From positions 1 through 6,756 of the forward strand of contig LOES01000243.1 of assembly GCA_001515955.1 (NCBI GenBank): 6,756 bases of DNA, written 5' to 3'. Source of the stretch: Clostridia bacterium BRH_c25 (lineage in GTDB: Bacteria; Bacillota_A; Clostridia; Lutisporales; Lutisporaceae). The number at the start of each line of letters is the position of its first letter. Position 1 is the stretch's first letter. Shown here one piece after another: positions 1-6,211 of the stretch. The notes beneath the pieces were generated by a model, which ran no database searches, was not told where the DNA came from, and saw only the letters and a list, made by a program, of their open reading frames with translations. The position numbers were made by a program, and so were the translations under genes.

Positions 1-48
1 GACACTAGATCCTAAGTCTAGCGCGTCTGCCAATTCCGCCAACTCCGC
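1..48 (-). tRNA. tRNA-Leu(UAG), 5' part only
   Basis: This is the 5' part of a leucine tRNA, cut by the window edge. The minus strand begins GCGGAG at 48, followed by the D-arm (GGCGGAATTGGCAGACGC) and an anticodon arm with stem CTAGA/TCTAG and loop CTTAGGA. The anticodon UAG (positions 14-12) reads CUN leucine codons. The variable arm, T arm and acceptor 3' strand lie beyond position 1. It is the last visible gene of the tRNA operon, 9 nt after tRNA-Lys. Confidence 0.9.
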
Positions 49-57
49 ATGTTTTTA

Positions 58-133
58 TGGTGACTCACCGGAGAATCGAACTCCGGACACCATGATTAAA
101 AGTCATGTGCTCTACCAACTGAGCTAGTGAGTC
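58..133 (-). tRNA. tRNA-Lys(UUU)
   Basis: A complete 76-nt lysine tRNA with encoded CCA. The acceptor strands GACTCAC (from 133) and GTGAGTC pair perfectly, followed by discriminator A and CCA (60-58). The anticodon stem CATGA/TCATG encloses the loop CTTTTAA, so the anticodon is UUU. The T arm GGAG-TTCGATT-CTCC is canonical. It is fifth in the operon, 12 nt after tRNA-Gln. Confidence 0.97.
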
Positions 134-145
134 TCAAATCTATAT

Positions 146-221
146 TGGCTGGGGTGGCTGGATTTGAACCAACGAGATGCCAGAGTCAAAGTCTGGTGCC
201 TTACCGCTTGGCTACACCCCA
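146..221 (-). tRNA. tRNA-Gln(UUG)
   Basis: A complete 76-nt glutamine tRNA with encoded CCA. The acceptor strand TGGGGTG (from 221) pairs with CACCCCA, with discriminator G. A U at position 1 is usual for bacterial tRNA-Gln. The anticodon stem CCAGA/TCTGG encloses CTTTGAC, giving anticodon UUG. It lies 10 nt after tRNA-His in the same operon. Confidence 0.97.
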
Positions 222-231
222 AAGTATTGTT

Positions 232-309
<78 letters not shown>

Positions 310-318
310 ATAAAATTA

Positions 319-395
319 TGGTGCGCCTGAAGGGAGTCGAACCCCTGGCACACGGATTAGAAGTCCGTTGCTCTATCCAACTGAGCTACAGGCGC
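319..395 (-). tRNA. tRNA-Arg(UCU)
   Basis: A complete 77-nt arginine tRNA with encoded CCA. The acceptor GCGCCTG (from 395) pairs perfectly with CAGGCGC, followed by discriminator A. The anticodon stem ACGGA/TCCGT encloses CTTCTAA, giving anticodon UCU for AGA/AGG codons, the usual arginine codons in AT-rich clostridia. It begins 6 nt after tRNA-Gly. Confidence 0.97.
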
Positions 396-400
396 ATGTT

Positions 401-475
<75 letters not shown>

Positions 476-483
476 ATGTCATT

Positions 484-505
484 GGCGCACTGTATTAGTG
501 TCGCC
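484..505 (-). other. Leader hairpin before the tRNA operon
   Basis: Between the predicted start of transcription (about 510) and tRNA-Gly (475), the RNA can form an 8-bp stem. GGCG-CACT pairs with AGTGCGCC, with a single bulged A between the two halves of the 5' strand and the 5-nt loop AATAC. It ends 8 nt before the mature tRNA-Gly 5' end. No T run follows, so it is not a terminator. A role in RNase P or other 5' processing, or as an RNA stabiliser, is inference. Confidence 0.5.
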
Positions 506-516
506 GACAATTATAG

Positions 517-545
517 ATTATAACAAAGTTTAGTATGCGTGTCAA
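517..545 (-). promoter_or_regulatory. Consensus sigma-A promoter of the tRNA operon
   Basis: The minus strand carries a perfect -35 TTGACA (545-540), a spacer of exactly 17 nt and a perfect -10 TATAAT (522-517). A TG one base before the -10 makes it an extended -10 (TGTTATAAT). A second TATAAT follows at once (515-510). Transcription should start near 510-511. Full-consensus promoters are typical of stable-RNA operons, and the six tRNA genes lie directly downstream. Confidence 0.9.
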
Positions 546-651
546 CTGATTTTAGGCTTATTTTGTTATGCAATTTATAGCATATAAAGTACTTCAGGCA
601 CCTGTATATTCTTGACATTTCAAATTGTTTTTATTCCTTATAATATATGAC

Positions 652-1239
652 CTATCTGAGCTTCTTCACAAATTCCTTAAGGGCATTAGCTCTATGGCTT
701 ATTTTGTTCTTCTCTGATAAATCTATCTCAGCCATGGTTCTGCCATAGCCATCAACTATAAAGAGCGGATCATAGCCAAAGCCGTACTCTCCCTTTTCTA
801 TATAACCAATCTTTCCATATACATAACCTTCTGCTGTTATCTCCCGCCCTTCAGGATATACTGCAGCAATTGCAGAGCAAAACCTTGCGCCCCTCTTGTC
901 ATCCGGTATGTCCTTTAATGCTTCCTTCAGCTTTTCATTGTTTTTTTTATCCTTGTCCGCTCCTGTTTCTCCTGAATACCTGGCAGATCTCACCCCTGGC
1001 TGTCCCCCTAAGGCGTCGACTTCAAGGCCGGAATCATCGGCAATTGCCGCTTCACCTGTCAACCGCTGAACTTCTCTTGCCTTTATAAGTGCATTTTCAA
1101 TGAAGGTTTCACCATTCTCCTCAATTTCAATATTCAGCCCGGCTTCCGCCAGTGATATGATCTCTACGCCTTTATCCTTCAGTATTGCTCTTATTTCCTC
1201 GAGCTTATGACTGTTATTTGTTGCTGCTATCATCTTCAA
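652..1239 (-). CDS. rdgB: XTP/dITP pyrophosphatase, RdgB/Ham1 family
   Basis: This enzyme hydrolyses the non-canonical purine nucleotides dITP, ITP and XTP to monophosphates and pyrophosphate in the cytoplasm, keeping deaminated bases out of DNA and RNA. The 195-residue product has family length and the family signatures: ATNNSHK near the N terminus (6-12), GETFIENA (43-50), [13 protein letters not shown] (67-79) with the catalytic Asp pair D68/D69, [10 protein letters not shown] (81-90), GFGYDP (153-158) and the SHR motif (181-183). It overlaps the end of rph by 26 nt. The start shown is a TTG with an AGGTAGG sequence 8 nt upstream (1254-1248). An ATG two codons in (1233) is the alternative and would put the ribosome binding site 14 nt away. 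The synteny gerM-rph-rdgB matches gerM-rph-ysnA of Bacillus subtilis. No terminator is visible after the stop. Confidence 0.96.
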   Translation of the reverse strand: MKMIAATNNSHKLEEIRAILKDKGVEIISLAEAGLNIEIEENGETFIENALIKAREVQRLTGEAAIADDSGLEVDALGGQPGVRSARYSGETGADKDKKNNEKLKEALKDIPDDKRGARFCSAIAAVYPEGREITAEGYVYGKIGYIEKGEYGFGYDPLFIVDGYGRTMAEIDLSEKNKISHRANALKEFVKKLR

Positions 1240-1981
1240 CTTTTTTACCTACCTTACCGACAATCTCACCAAGGGACTGCTTCTGTACCTCAATTAGATC
1301 CTTTATGCCCTTCTCTCCAAGCTCCATCATTTCCTGCAGTTGTGCCTTGTTGAAGGGGCTCTCCTCTCCGGTGCCCTGAATCTCAATAAATTCTCCCTTA
1401 TCGGTCATCACCAGGTTCATGTCGACCTGACAGGTTGAATCCTCTGCATAGTTAAGGTCCAGTATTGCTTCGTCATTCTTTATTCCTACACTGACTGCTG
1501 CGATAAATCCATTTAGCGGTATTGTTTTGAGCTTTTCCTGCTGCACAAGCTTGTTAAGTGCATCAACAAGAGCTACAAAGGAGCCGGTAATGGATGCTGT
1601 CCTTGTGCCGCCGTCAGCTTGTATAACGTCACAGTCTATGTAGACTGTCATCTCTCCCAGTCTCTCAAGATCAACTATTGAGCGCAGCGCTCTTCCGATA
1701 AGCCTCTGGATTTCCATTGTTCTTCCATCGATTCTTCCCCTGACTGACTCCCTCGGCTTACGCACTTCGGTTGATCTGGGGAGCATTCCATATTCACTGG
1801 TAATCCAGCCCTTGCCTGTTCCCTTTACAAAAGGGGGCACCCTCTCGTCAACAGAAGCAGTACAAATGACTTTTGTATCACCCATTTCTATAAGTACTGA
1901 GCCCTCCGCATGTTTTAAATAATTTCTTGTTATTTTTACCGGTCTGATCTGGTCCTTGCTTCTTCCGTCTATTCTCTGCAT
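1214..1981 (-). CDS. rph: Ribonuclease PH
   Basis: RNase PH is a phosphorolytic 3'-5' exoribonuclease that trims tRNA precursors, using inorganic phosphate and releasing nucleoside diphosphates; the family forms hexameric rings. The 255-residue protein shows the full family pattern: RIDGRS at the N terminus (3-7), [19 protein letters not shown] (26-44), [14 protein letters not shown] (58-71), the basic GRIDGRT (82-88), [16 protein letters not shown] (118-133) with the phosphate-binding T126/R127, and [10 protein letters not shown] (173-182) with metal-site aspartates D175 and D181. It is about ten residues longer than the usual 240-245, the excess being a polar C-terminal tail whose codons also carry the start of rdgB. 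The ATG at 1981 follows a purine-rich GGAAGGAAG. Two palindromic repeats lie 22 nt upstream. RNase PH lies two genes before a tRNA operon, which may be coincidence. Confidence 0.98.
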   Translation of the reverse strand: MQRIDGRSKDQIRPVKITRNYLKHAEGSVLIEMGDTKVICTASVDERVPPFVKGTGKGWITSEYGMLPRSTEVRKPRESVRGRIDGRTMEIQRLIGRALRSIVDLERLGEMTVYIDCDVIQADGGTRTASITGSFVALVDALNKLVQQEKLKTIPLNGFIAAVSVGIKNDEAILDLNYAEDSTCQVDMNLVMTDKGEFIEIQGTGEESPFNKAQLQEMMELGEKGIKDLIEVQKQSLGEIVGKVGKKVEDDSSNK

Positions 1982-2002
1982 CTGTCTTCCTTCCCTTCAT
2001 AT

Positions 2003-2054
2003 GGCAGGCATGAAAACCTGCCTCTATTAAGGCGGGCGTGGAAACCCGCCCCTA
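2003..2054. repeat. Two tandem 28-bp palindromic repeats
   Basis: Two units with a 28-nt period lie between rph and its likely promoter. Unit A has stem GGCAGG/CCTGCC (2003-2008 and 2017-2022) and unit B has GGCGGG/CCCGCC (2031-2036 and 2045-2050), each around an 8-nt loop. The units agree at 19 of their first 25 positions, and all six differences are A-to-G or T-to-C transitions from A to B. Two of them are partners in the same stem pair, so pairing is kept. Unit B runs on into CCTACA. From general recollection this resembles dispersed GTAGGGGCGGG-type palindromes seen in many bacterial genomes; no search was run. Neither unit is followed by a T run, so they are not obvious terminators. Confidence 0.75.
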
Positions 2055-2157
2055 CATGCGCGCAAATATAATTTTTTATTTTTGATGCCATTTTGATATT
2101 ATGTTTGCTTATGTATTATTCCAAAAACGCAATAGATTTATTTTGCCCTTTCCTCCC

Positions 2158-2187
2158 AAAATAGCCTAAAAGCACATAGCTTGTCAA
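2158..2187 (-). promoter_or_regulatory. Likely sigma-A promoter of rph-rdgB
   Basis: A perfect -35 TTGACA (2187-2182) is followed after 18 nt by TATTTT (2163-2158), a four-of-six -10. It sits just past the gerM terminator and upstream of rph, giving a leader of about 170 nt. A weaker alternative is TTGGAA (2124-2119) with TAATAT (2101-2096) at 17-nt spacing. Which is used cannot be decided from sequence. Confidence 0.45.
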
Positions 2188-2199
2188 CCTTTTGTTCTA

Positions 2200-2233
2200 A
2201 AATAACCCACTTTAATTTTAAAGTGGGTTATTT
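2200..2233 (-). terminator. Long terminator hairpin after gerM, possibly bidirectional
   Basis: A 15-bp uninterrupted stem has arms at 2200-2214 and 2219-2233, with the core CCCAC/GTGGG and A-T pairs on either side. It begins about 15 nt after the gerM stop. On the minus strand the closing arm ends in TTATTTT, giving the U-rich tail needed for gerM. The plus strand also reads TTATTTATTT after the core, so the element could stop transcription from either side. Confidence 0.88.
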
Positions 2234-2248
2234 ATTTAAAATATGTAT

Positions 2249-3304
2249 TTACTCGTAAAAATTTACAAAAACCGGAACATCAAGATAATTGTCAGCCCCC
2301 ACACCATCGGTGTCCTCTACAATTTTGCCATTTACAAATATTTTCGCTTTTGAAACCTCTGGAAATTCCTTCAGCGTAAGTGTTACCGCCTTTATCATCG
2401 CATTTTCAGCTGCTTTGTCTCCTTGTTTGGCTAATATCTGCTCTGAGAAATTTACAAAAGCCATTCCGTCATTTACCTGTACTCCCAGAAGCTGTGTCCC
2501 CTCAGGGAAAGAACTGATCAAGCTGCTGCCGTCTGTGGGTCCCTCAAGCAGTGCGCTCATTGCAGCCTCTGCTCTGTTTTCGAAGCCTGATACTACTTTT
2601 GTTACCGGAACAAAGTATGCATATTCTCCGCTTCCCTTTTTATGATAGTATACCACAACCTTAGACAGCTTTTCACCTGGGTCTTCAACAGCCTGTAAAT
2701 TAATTTCGGTTCTCTTCAGACCCGACTCCAATTTTGTCCCTTTAGGCATTTCTTCTATTGCTATACCATCTACCCTGATTTCCACTGATTTTATATTGGG
2801 AAACTCAGTCAAGGTATAGACTACTGCCTTGATTCCCAGCTCCTCAGCCTTTTCGCTGCTGAAGTTCAGGAATTCCTTTGAAAAATCGATTATTGCCAAG
2901 CCGCTTTCCTTTATAACTGCACCATTGATCTTTGTATCCATTGGAAGTGTTGGTGTCAAGCCGGCAGCACTTAAGTCCTGTGCCTTTTCAGGACTGTAAA
3001 TAAGCGCTGATAATGCTGTTTTTGCTACGCCAAGATCGCCTTTGGGTATATATCTCATTACAGGTACAAGGAAGTTTTCGCTGTCTTTGTAGTAGAGCAC
3101 TGTCGCCCTGCTGTTCTCCGGCTGGGAAAAACTGACTTCACTCATGCTCTGTGCCTCTTCCTGCACCGGTTCCTTATTGTCATCTATCGTATCAGGTTTT
3201 TTATTAAAGAAATCCCGTAAGGAAGTCAGCGGGTTGCTGCAGCTTGCAAGAACCAATGTGCAACATAAAAGTAGTGCTAATAATAGTACAAGCTTTCTGT
3301 TCAT
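2249..3304 (-). CDS. gerM: GerM-type spore lipoprotein with two GerM domains
   Basis: This is a membrane-anchored lipoprotein of the GerM family; B. subtilis GerM is needed for normal sporulation and germination. The 351-residue protein starts with a hydrophobic signal (RKLVLLLALLLCCTL) and the lipobox LASC, so the lipidated Cys is residue 22. A polar linker (about 25-65) leads to two GerM domains at about 66-192 and 214-332. Each has a VxYY start (VLYYKD, VVYYHK), an LPMDTKI/FPEGTQL-type turn, an (I/V)(D/N)FS segment and a conserved EFP followed by a (V/I)xVdG strand. Length and two-domain layout match B. subtilis GerM (about 366). The ATG at 3304 is preferred because AAGGGGTGA lies at correct distance; an in-frame GTG at 3313 overlaps that ribosome binding site and would add three residues. 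It is followed by rph as in Bacillus. The molecular function of the domain is not settled. Confidence 0.93.
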   Translation of the reverse strand: MNRKLVLLLALLLCCTLVLASCSNPLTSLRDFFNKKPDTIDDNKEPVQEEAQSMSEVSFSQPENSRATVLYYKDSENFLVPVMRYIPKGDLGVAKTALSALIYSPEKAQDLSAAGLTPTLPMDTKINGAVIKESGLAIIDFSKEFLNFSSEKAEELGIKAVVYTLTEFPNIKSVEIRVDGIAIEEMPKGTKLESGLKRTEINLQAVEDPGEKLSKVVVYYHKKGSGEYAYFVPVTKVVSGFENRAEAAMSALLEGPTDGSSLISSFPEGTQLLGVQVNDGMAFVNFSEQILAKQGDKAAENAMIKAVTLTLKEFPEVSKAKIFVNGKIVEDTDGVGADNYLDVPVFVNFYE

Positions 3305-3309
3305 CCATT

Positions 3310-3318
3310 TCACCCCTT
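3310..3318 (-). promoter_or_regulatory. gerM ribosome binding site, decides the start
   Basis: AAGGGGTGA on the minus strand (3318-3310) matches the 16S anti-Shine-Dalgarno region apart from one missing base. Its last core G is 8 nt before ATG 3304. The in-frame GTG at 3313-3311 lies inside this site and so is unlikely to be the start. Confidence 0.75.
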
Positions 3319-3335
3319 ATTTATTTTATCAATAT

Positions 3336-3364
3336 ATTATATTAGCCTTGTAAGGGGTATATTC
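3336..3364 (-). promoter_or_regulatory. Probable gerM promoter, sigma-E-like
   Basis: A perfect TATAAT lies at 3341-3336, but no TTGACA-like -35 is found at 17 nt. Read instead against the B. subtilis sigma-E consensus (kmATATt, about 14 nt, CATACAnT), the minus strand offers GAATATA (3364-3358), a 14-nt spacer and AATATAAT (3343-3336), which fits most positions. A mother-cell sigma factor would suit a spore gene. Its location between the amidase terminator and gerM supports a promoter here; the sigma assignment is inference. Confidence 0.45.
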
Positions 3365-3388
3365 GTGAATTAATAGTTGATATTAAAA

Positions 3389-3419
3389 GACCCTGAAGCT
3401 TCATACAAGCTTCAGGGTC
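3389..3419 (-). terminator. Rho-independent terminator of the amidase gene
   Basis: A perfect 13-bp stem, GACCCTGAAGCTT (3389-3401) with its complement at 3407-3419, closes on a 5-nt loop. On the minus strand it is followed directly by TTTTAATAT. It begins about 12 nt after the amidase stop codon. The plus-strand side lacks a T run, so it acts on the amidase transcript only. Confidence 0.93.
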
Positions 3420-3431
3420 CATTGATTCTAA

Positions 3432-5960
3432 TCAGTTGTCTGTCACATTGTCCTGAGTTGGAACTTGTTCTGTAACAAGTCTGCCTCCCTCAGAATTCTG
3501 ATCTGCTCTCCCAAGACTATATGGGTTCTGAGGTACGGGTGCTGCATATATGGCATTAACATCTATGTCCAAATTGATCTGTTCAATTTCCTGGTAGTAC
3601 CTCACTATGGAAGCTGCCAGTGCTCTTGCTGCCATTTCTCTGTATTCATCCTTCTTGATCTGTTCAAACTCTTCAGCGTTAGTAAGGAAACCCAGCTCCG
3701 CAAGTATCGCAGGCATCTTCGTCTTGTTCAAAACATGCAGTCCCGGCCTCGGTGTTATTCCTCTGGACGGTCTCTTCAGGGCTTCGGTTATTTCACTATG
3801 GAACAAGTTTGCCATTTTTCTGTTGTCTATGGGATACTCATCGGTTATTTCATTTGGATAGTACAGTGTTTCTATGCCCTTGGCACTATTTGTGAATGCA
3901 TTGAAATGTATGCTCATGAAGAAATCCACATAGTTGTTGTTCGCCATTCCTGATCTGCTGGCCAGATCCACATACCTGTCATCACTTCTTGTCATCATTG
4001 TATTGAAGCCCAGATCCTTTAGTATCCTGTTCAATCTCAGCGCCACATCCAGGTTAAGCTCCTTTTCAGTAGTCTTCTTGTCTATGGCAGTTGCACCGGG
4101 ATCCTTTCCTCCATGTCCGGGGTCAATAAGCACTGTAAGCTGGTTGGCACTTTCGGCCTTATCCCTGAATTTTACACTTACCAGCTTTGTTACTGCCGGA
4201 GAGAGAAGCTCATATTCCACAGTTGGCCTCATCTTAAAAGCTGCCACTGTATATATCTTATCCCCATGTGTTTCTTTAGTTACTGTAACTTGCTCCATTA
4301 TATTGTCGTTTATTTCATAAACCTTCTGTTCCACCTCAAGATCCTTCGGTATCATTATCTTGAGGGTTCTGGTGTCATTATCAATAATGGGCTGATATTC
4401 CACTTCAACTCCAGGGCTTAAGTCAATGAAGGCTGAACTGTAATATTTCTTGTAATCGAAAAAGGAGAAAGGGATATTGGAAACATATACCTTGGTCAAG
4501 CTTCCCTCAGTCTCATAGTCATAATACATACCCGGCTCCAGATCAAGGACTACACGGGCAACTCCCACGTCTGCCTGTCCTGTCCTTATGGTTTTGACAT
4601 AAGGTGTTTTGGTCTCCACAGTCTGCTGCTCACTCAGTACTGATTTGTATACATCCACTACCAGCCTCTCAGGGTTCTCCAATCTAAATACATTGGGTTC
4701 CATATCCTGGCTTCCCCTTATCATAAGCACATCTCGGCCTTCCTCTTTGGCAAAACTGACAGGGTTTATTATATTGGCATATATCAGGGATACCATTTTC
4801 TTATCATTGGACTGCACAAGCTTGCATCTTGTCTGATCCTCCAGGTCTATTACAACCCTCACCACATTGGGTGACTTGCTGAATTGTGCTACCCTGGCCC
4901 TGATTACACCGCCTTTTCCTATCTCTTTGGTTTCAAATTCAGTATTCAGGGTGGAATCTTCTATATCTACTACCATCCTGTCCGGATTAACTATTGTAAA
5001 GCTTTTGTATCTTACCGGGTTGTCCGCAACAATGTTAAGCTGAGGAAAACCTCCGTTATCGTCGTAAATGATATCTTCGATTTTTGCCGGCTTATATTCT
5101 ATAGGTTCTTCCTTGGGTTTTTCAGCGACCACTACCGGAGGCGTCTTCTTTTCAATATTTGCTACGTTCTTTGCTTTGTCATATGTAACCTCATAATCAA
5201 AGTTGTTCTCAATGAAGCTCACCGGCACATATGCACGACCATTGTATAAAATCGGTGCAGGGTCTATCTTCACACTCTTTCCGTTTACATTGGCATTGCC
5301 GGAGCCTATTACCACTTTAGCCGAGCCGGCGTCTGATTTCAAATCCATTGTTTTTGAGGTGGCATTCCAGGTCACTGTGTAACCCAGTCCTTCCCCTATA
5401 TGTCTTAATGGTAAGAGCACTATATTGTTCTTCGTTATCGGCAAATCAGTGGCACTCATCTTTTTTCCCAAGACATACACGCCTTTGGTCTGTGCTGTTC
5501 CTGCAGCAGCTGCTGCTGTTTTCTTATTTATTGTGATAATATTCTTTGTTTTGTCATATGTAGTGGTATAGTTGAAATGGTTCTGCACAAACGTCAATGG
5601 AACATGTGCCCTGTCATTATGCATTATCGGAGCAGTATCCATCGATACCTTTTTGCTATTCACATAGGCGTTTTTGTTGCCTATAGTTATCTTTATGGTC
5701 GGGCTGGCAGCTTTGAGCTCCATTGTACTGGTTTTTGCATTCCAACTGACTTTGTAGCCCAATGTTTCCCCAACATACCTGAGAGGCAGATAAATTCTAT
5801 TGTTCTTGACAATAGGAGGACTTGCTGTGCTTGCTTTCTTTCCCAGTATCTGCATTGACAGCGGAGGTGCTTTTGTGTTGGTTGCTTGTGCGAATACAGT
5901 GCCTGCAAAGCTGGTTGTCAATAAGCAGAACACAAGTATGACTACAATTGCTTTTTTCAT
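3432..5960 (-). CDS. Secreted N-acetylmuramoyl-L-alanine amidase with stalk and AMIN domains
   Basis: This zinc enzyme cuts the amide bond between N-acetylmuramic acid and L-alanine of peptidoglycan, outside the membrane. The 842-residue protein starts with a signal peptide (MKKAIVVILVFCLLTTSF, likely cleaved near residue 24). Two copper-amine-oxidase N-terminal-type stalk domains follow (39-147 and 164-272), joined by an Ala-rich linker and about half identical to each other. After a Pro/Glu-rich linker (271-293) come two AMIN-like beta domains (about 292-394 and 395-495) and a third similar but unassigned stretch (496-606). The Amidase_3 domain (about 608-790) shows DPGHGG (zinc His616), TEKELNL (zinc Glu632), SIHFN (zinc His685) and AELGF (catalytic Glu755). 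A polar tail of about 45 residues ends the protein. ATG 5960 is chosen because AGGAGG lies 6 nt upstream; an in-frame ATG at 6002 has none. AMIN domains in known amidases direct enzyme to the wall or division site. Whether it acts in sporulation, division or autolysis cannot be told. Confidence 0.95.
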   Translation of the reverse strand: MKKAIVVILVFCLLTTSFAGTVFAQATNTKAPPLSMQILGKKASTASPPIVKNNRIYLPLRYVGETLGYKVSWNAKTSTMELKAASPTIKITIGNKNAYVNSKKVSMDTAPIMHNDRAHVPLTFVQNHFNYTTTYDKTKNIITINKKTAAAAAGTAQTKGVYVLGKKMSATDLPITKNNIVLLPLRHIGEGLGYTVTWNATSKTMDLKSDAGSAKVVIGSGNANVNGKSVKIDPAPILYNGRAYVPVSFIENNFDYEVTYDKAKNVANIEKKTPPVVVAEKPKEEPIEYKPAKIEDIIYDDNGGFPQLNIVADNPVRYKSFTIVNPDRMVVDIEDSTLNTEFETKEIGKGGVIRARVAQFSKSPNVVRVVIDLEDQTRCKLVQSNDKKMVSLIYANIINPVSFAKEEGRDVLMIRGSQDMEPNVFRLENPERLVVDVYKSVLSEQQTVETKTPYVKTIRTGQADVGVARVVLDLEPGMYYDYETEGSLTKVYVSNIPFSFFDYKKYYSSAFIDLSPGVEVEYQPIIDNDTRTLKIMIPKDLEVEQKVYEINDNIMEQVTVTKETHGDKIYTVAAFKMRPTVEYELLSPAVTKLVSVKFRDKAESANQLTVLIDPGHGGKDPGATAIDKKTTEKELNLDVALRLNRILKDLGFNTMMTRSDDRYVDLASRSGMANNNYVDFFMSIHFNAFTNSAKGIETLYYPNEITDEYPIDNRKMANLFHSEITEALKRPSRGITPRPGLHVLNKTKMPAILAELGFLTNAEEFEQIKKDEYREMAARALAASIVRYYQEIEQINLDIDVNAIYAAPVPQNPYSLGRADQNSEGGRLVTEQVPTQDNVTDN

Positions 5961-5966
5961 ATAATT

Positions 5967-5972
5967 CCTCCT
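5967..5972 (-). promoter_or_regulatory. Amidase ribosome binding site, decides the start
   Basis: A perfect AGGAGG on the minus strand ends 6 nt before ATG 5960. It shows that the 14 extra in-frame codons up to the ATG at 6002 are not translated, and that the protein begins with the signal peptide MKKAIVV. Confidence 0.92.
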
Positions 5973-6050
5973 AATCAGTGATTTTGAAACAACAAAAGAC
6001 ATATTCTACTATATATTTCGACTATATTCCTCAAATACCTTTAGCTTTAT

Positions 6051-6079
6051 ATTATAATTACATTACTGTTTTATTTCAT
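6051..6079 (-). promoter_or_regulatory. Likely sigma-A promoter of the amidase gene
   Basis: A perfect -10 TATAAT (6056-6051) is preceded at exactly 17 nt by ATGAAA (6079-6074), which matches four of six -35 positions. Transcription would start near 6044, giving a leader of about 85 nt. That leader is AT-rich and contains two near-copies of ATAGTNGAA around 6005-6025 of unknown meaning. The rest of the gap up to the upstream gene holds a terminator and a short GC-rich patch. Confidence 0.6.
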
Positions 6080-6144
6080 TTGTGTTTCAATCCCGCCCTT
6101 GCAGCATCTGCCCTGGTGACGTTTAAAGCTCCATATAAAAGTGC

Positions 6145-6175
6145 AAAAAAAAGGATACGATATACTCGTAACCTT
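6145..6175 (-). terminator. Rho-independent terminator of the AIR-synthase-like gene
   Basis: On the minus strand AAGG-T-TACGA pairs with TCGTA-T-CCTT around the 5-nt loop GTATA, a 9-bp stem with one T-T mismatch. An unbroken run of eight Ts (6152-6145) includes the last two stem bases. It begins 36 nt after the stop codon at 6212. Confidence 0.85.
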
Positions 6176-6211
6176 CGACGAAATATTACATTATTATGTT
6201 CCTGGTAAGCC

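Noticed and set aside
567..584. TATGC/GCATA hairpin as the rdgB terminator.
   Set aside because: Only 5 A-T-rich pairs and no T run after it on the minus strand.
2003..2054. The two palindromic units as the start of a CRISPR array or as a terminator pair.
   Set aside because: They are directly adjacent with no spacers, there are only two, and no T run follows on either strand.
3465..3953. Plus-strand open frames opposite the amidase gene, the longest about 160 codons.
   Set aside because: They are antisense shadows of a gene with full catalytic motifs, show no recognisable domain and lack ribosome binding sites.
5961..6002. Longer amidase start at ATG 6002.
   Set aside because: No ribosome binding site precedes it, and it would place 14 polar and charged residues before a normal signal peptide; ATG 5960 has a perfect AGGAGG.
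6085..6095. GGGATTGAAAC on the minus strand, identical to the 3' end of many clostridial CRISPR repeats.
   Set aside because: It occurs once; the bases before it do not match any repeat I know, and there is no second copy at a spacer distance. An 11-base match is not an array.
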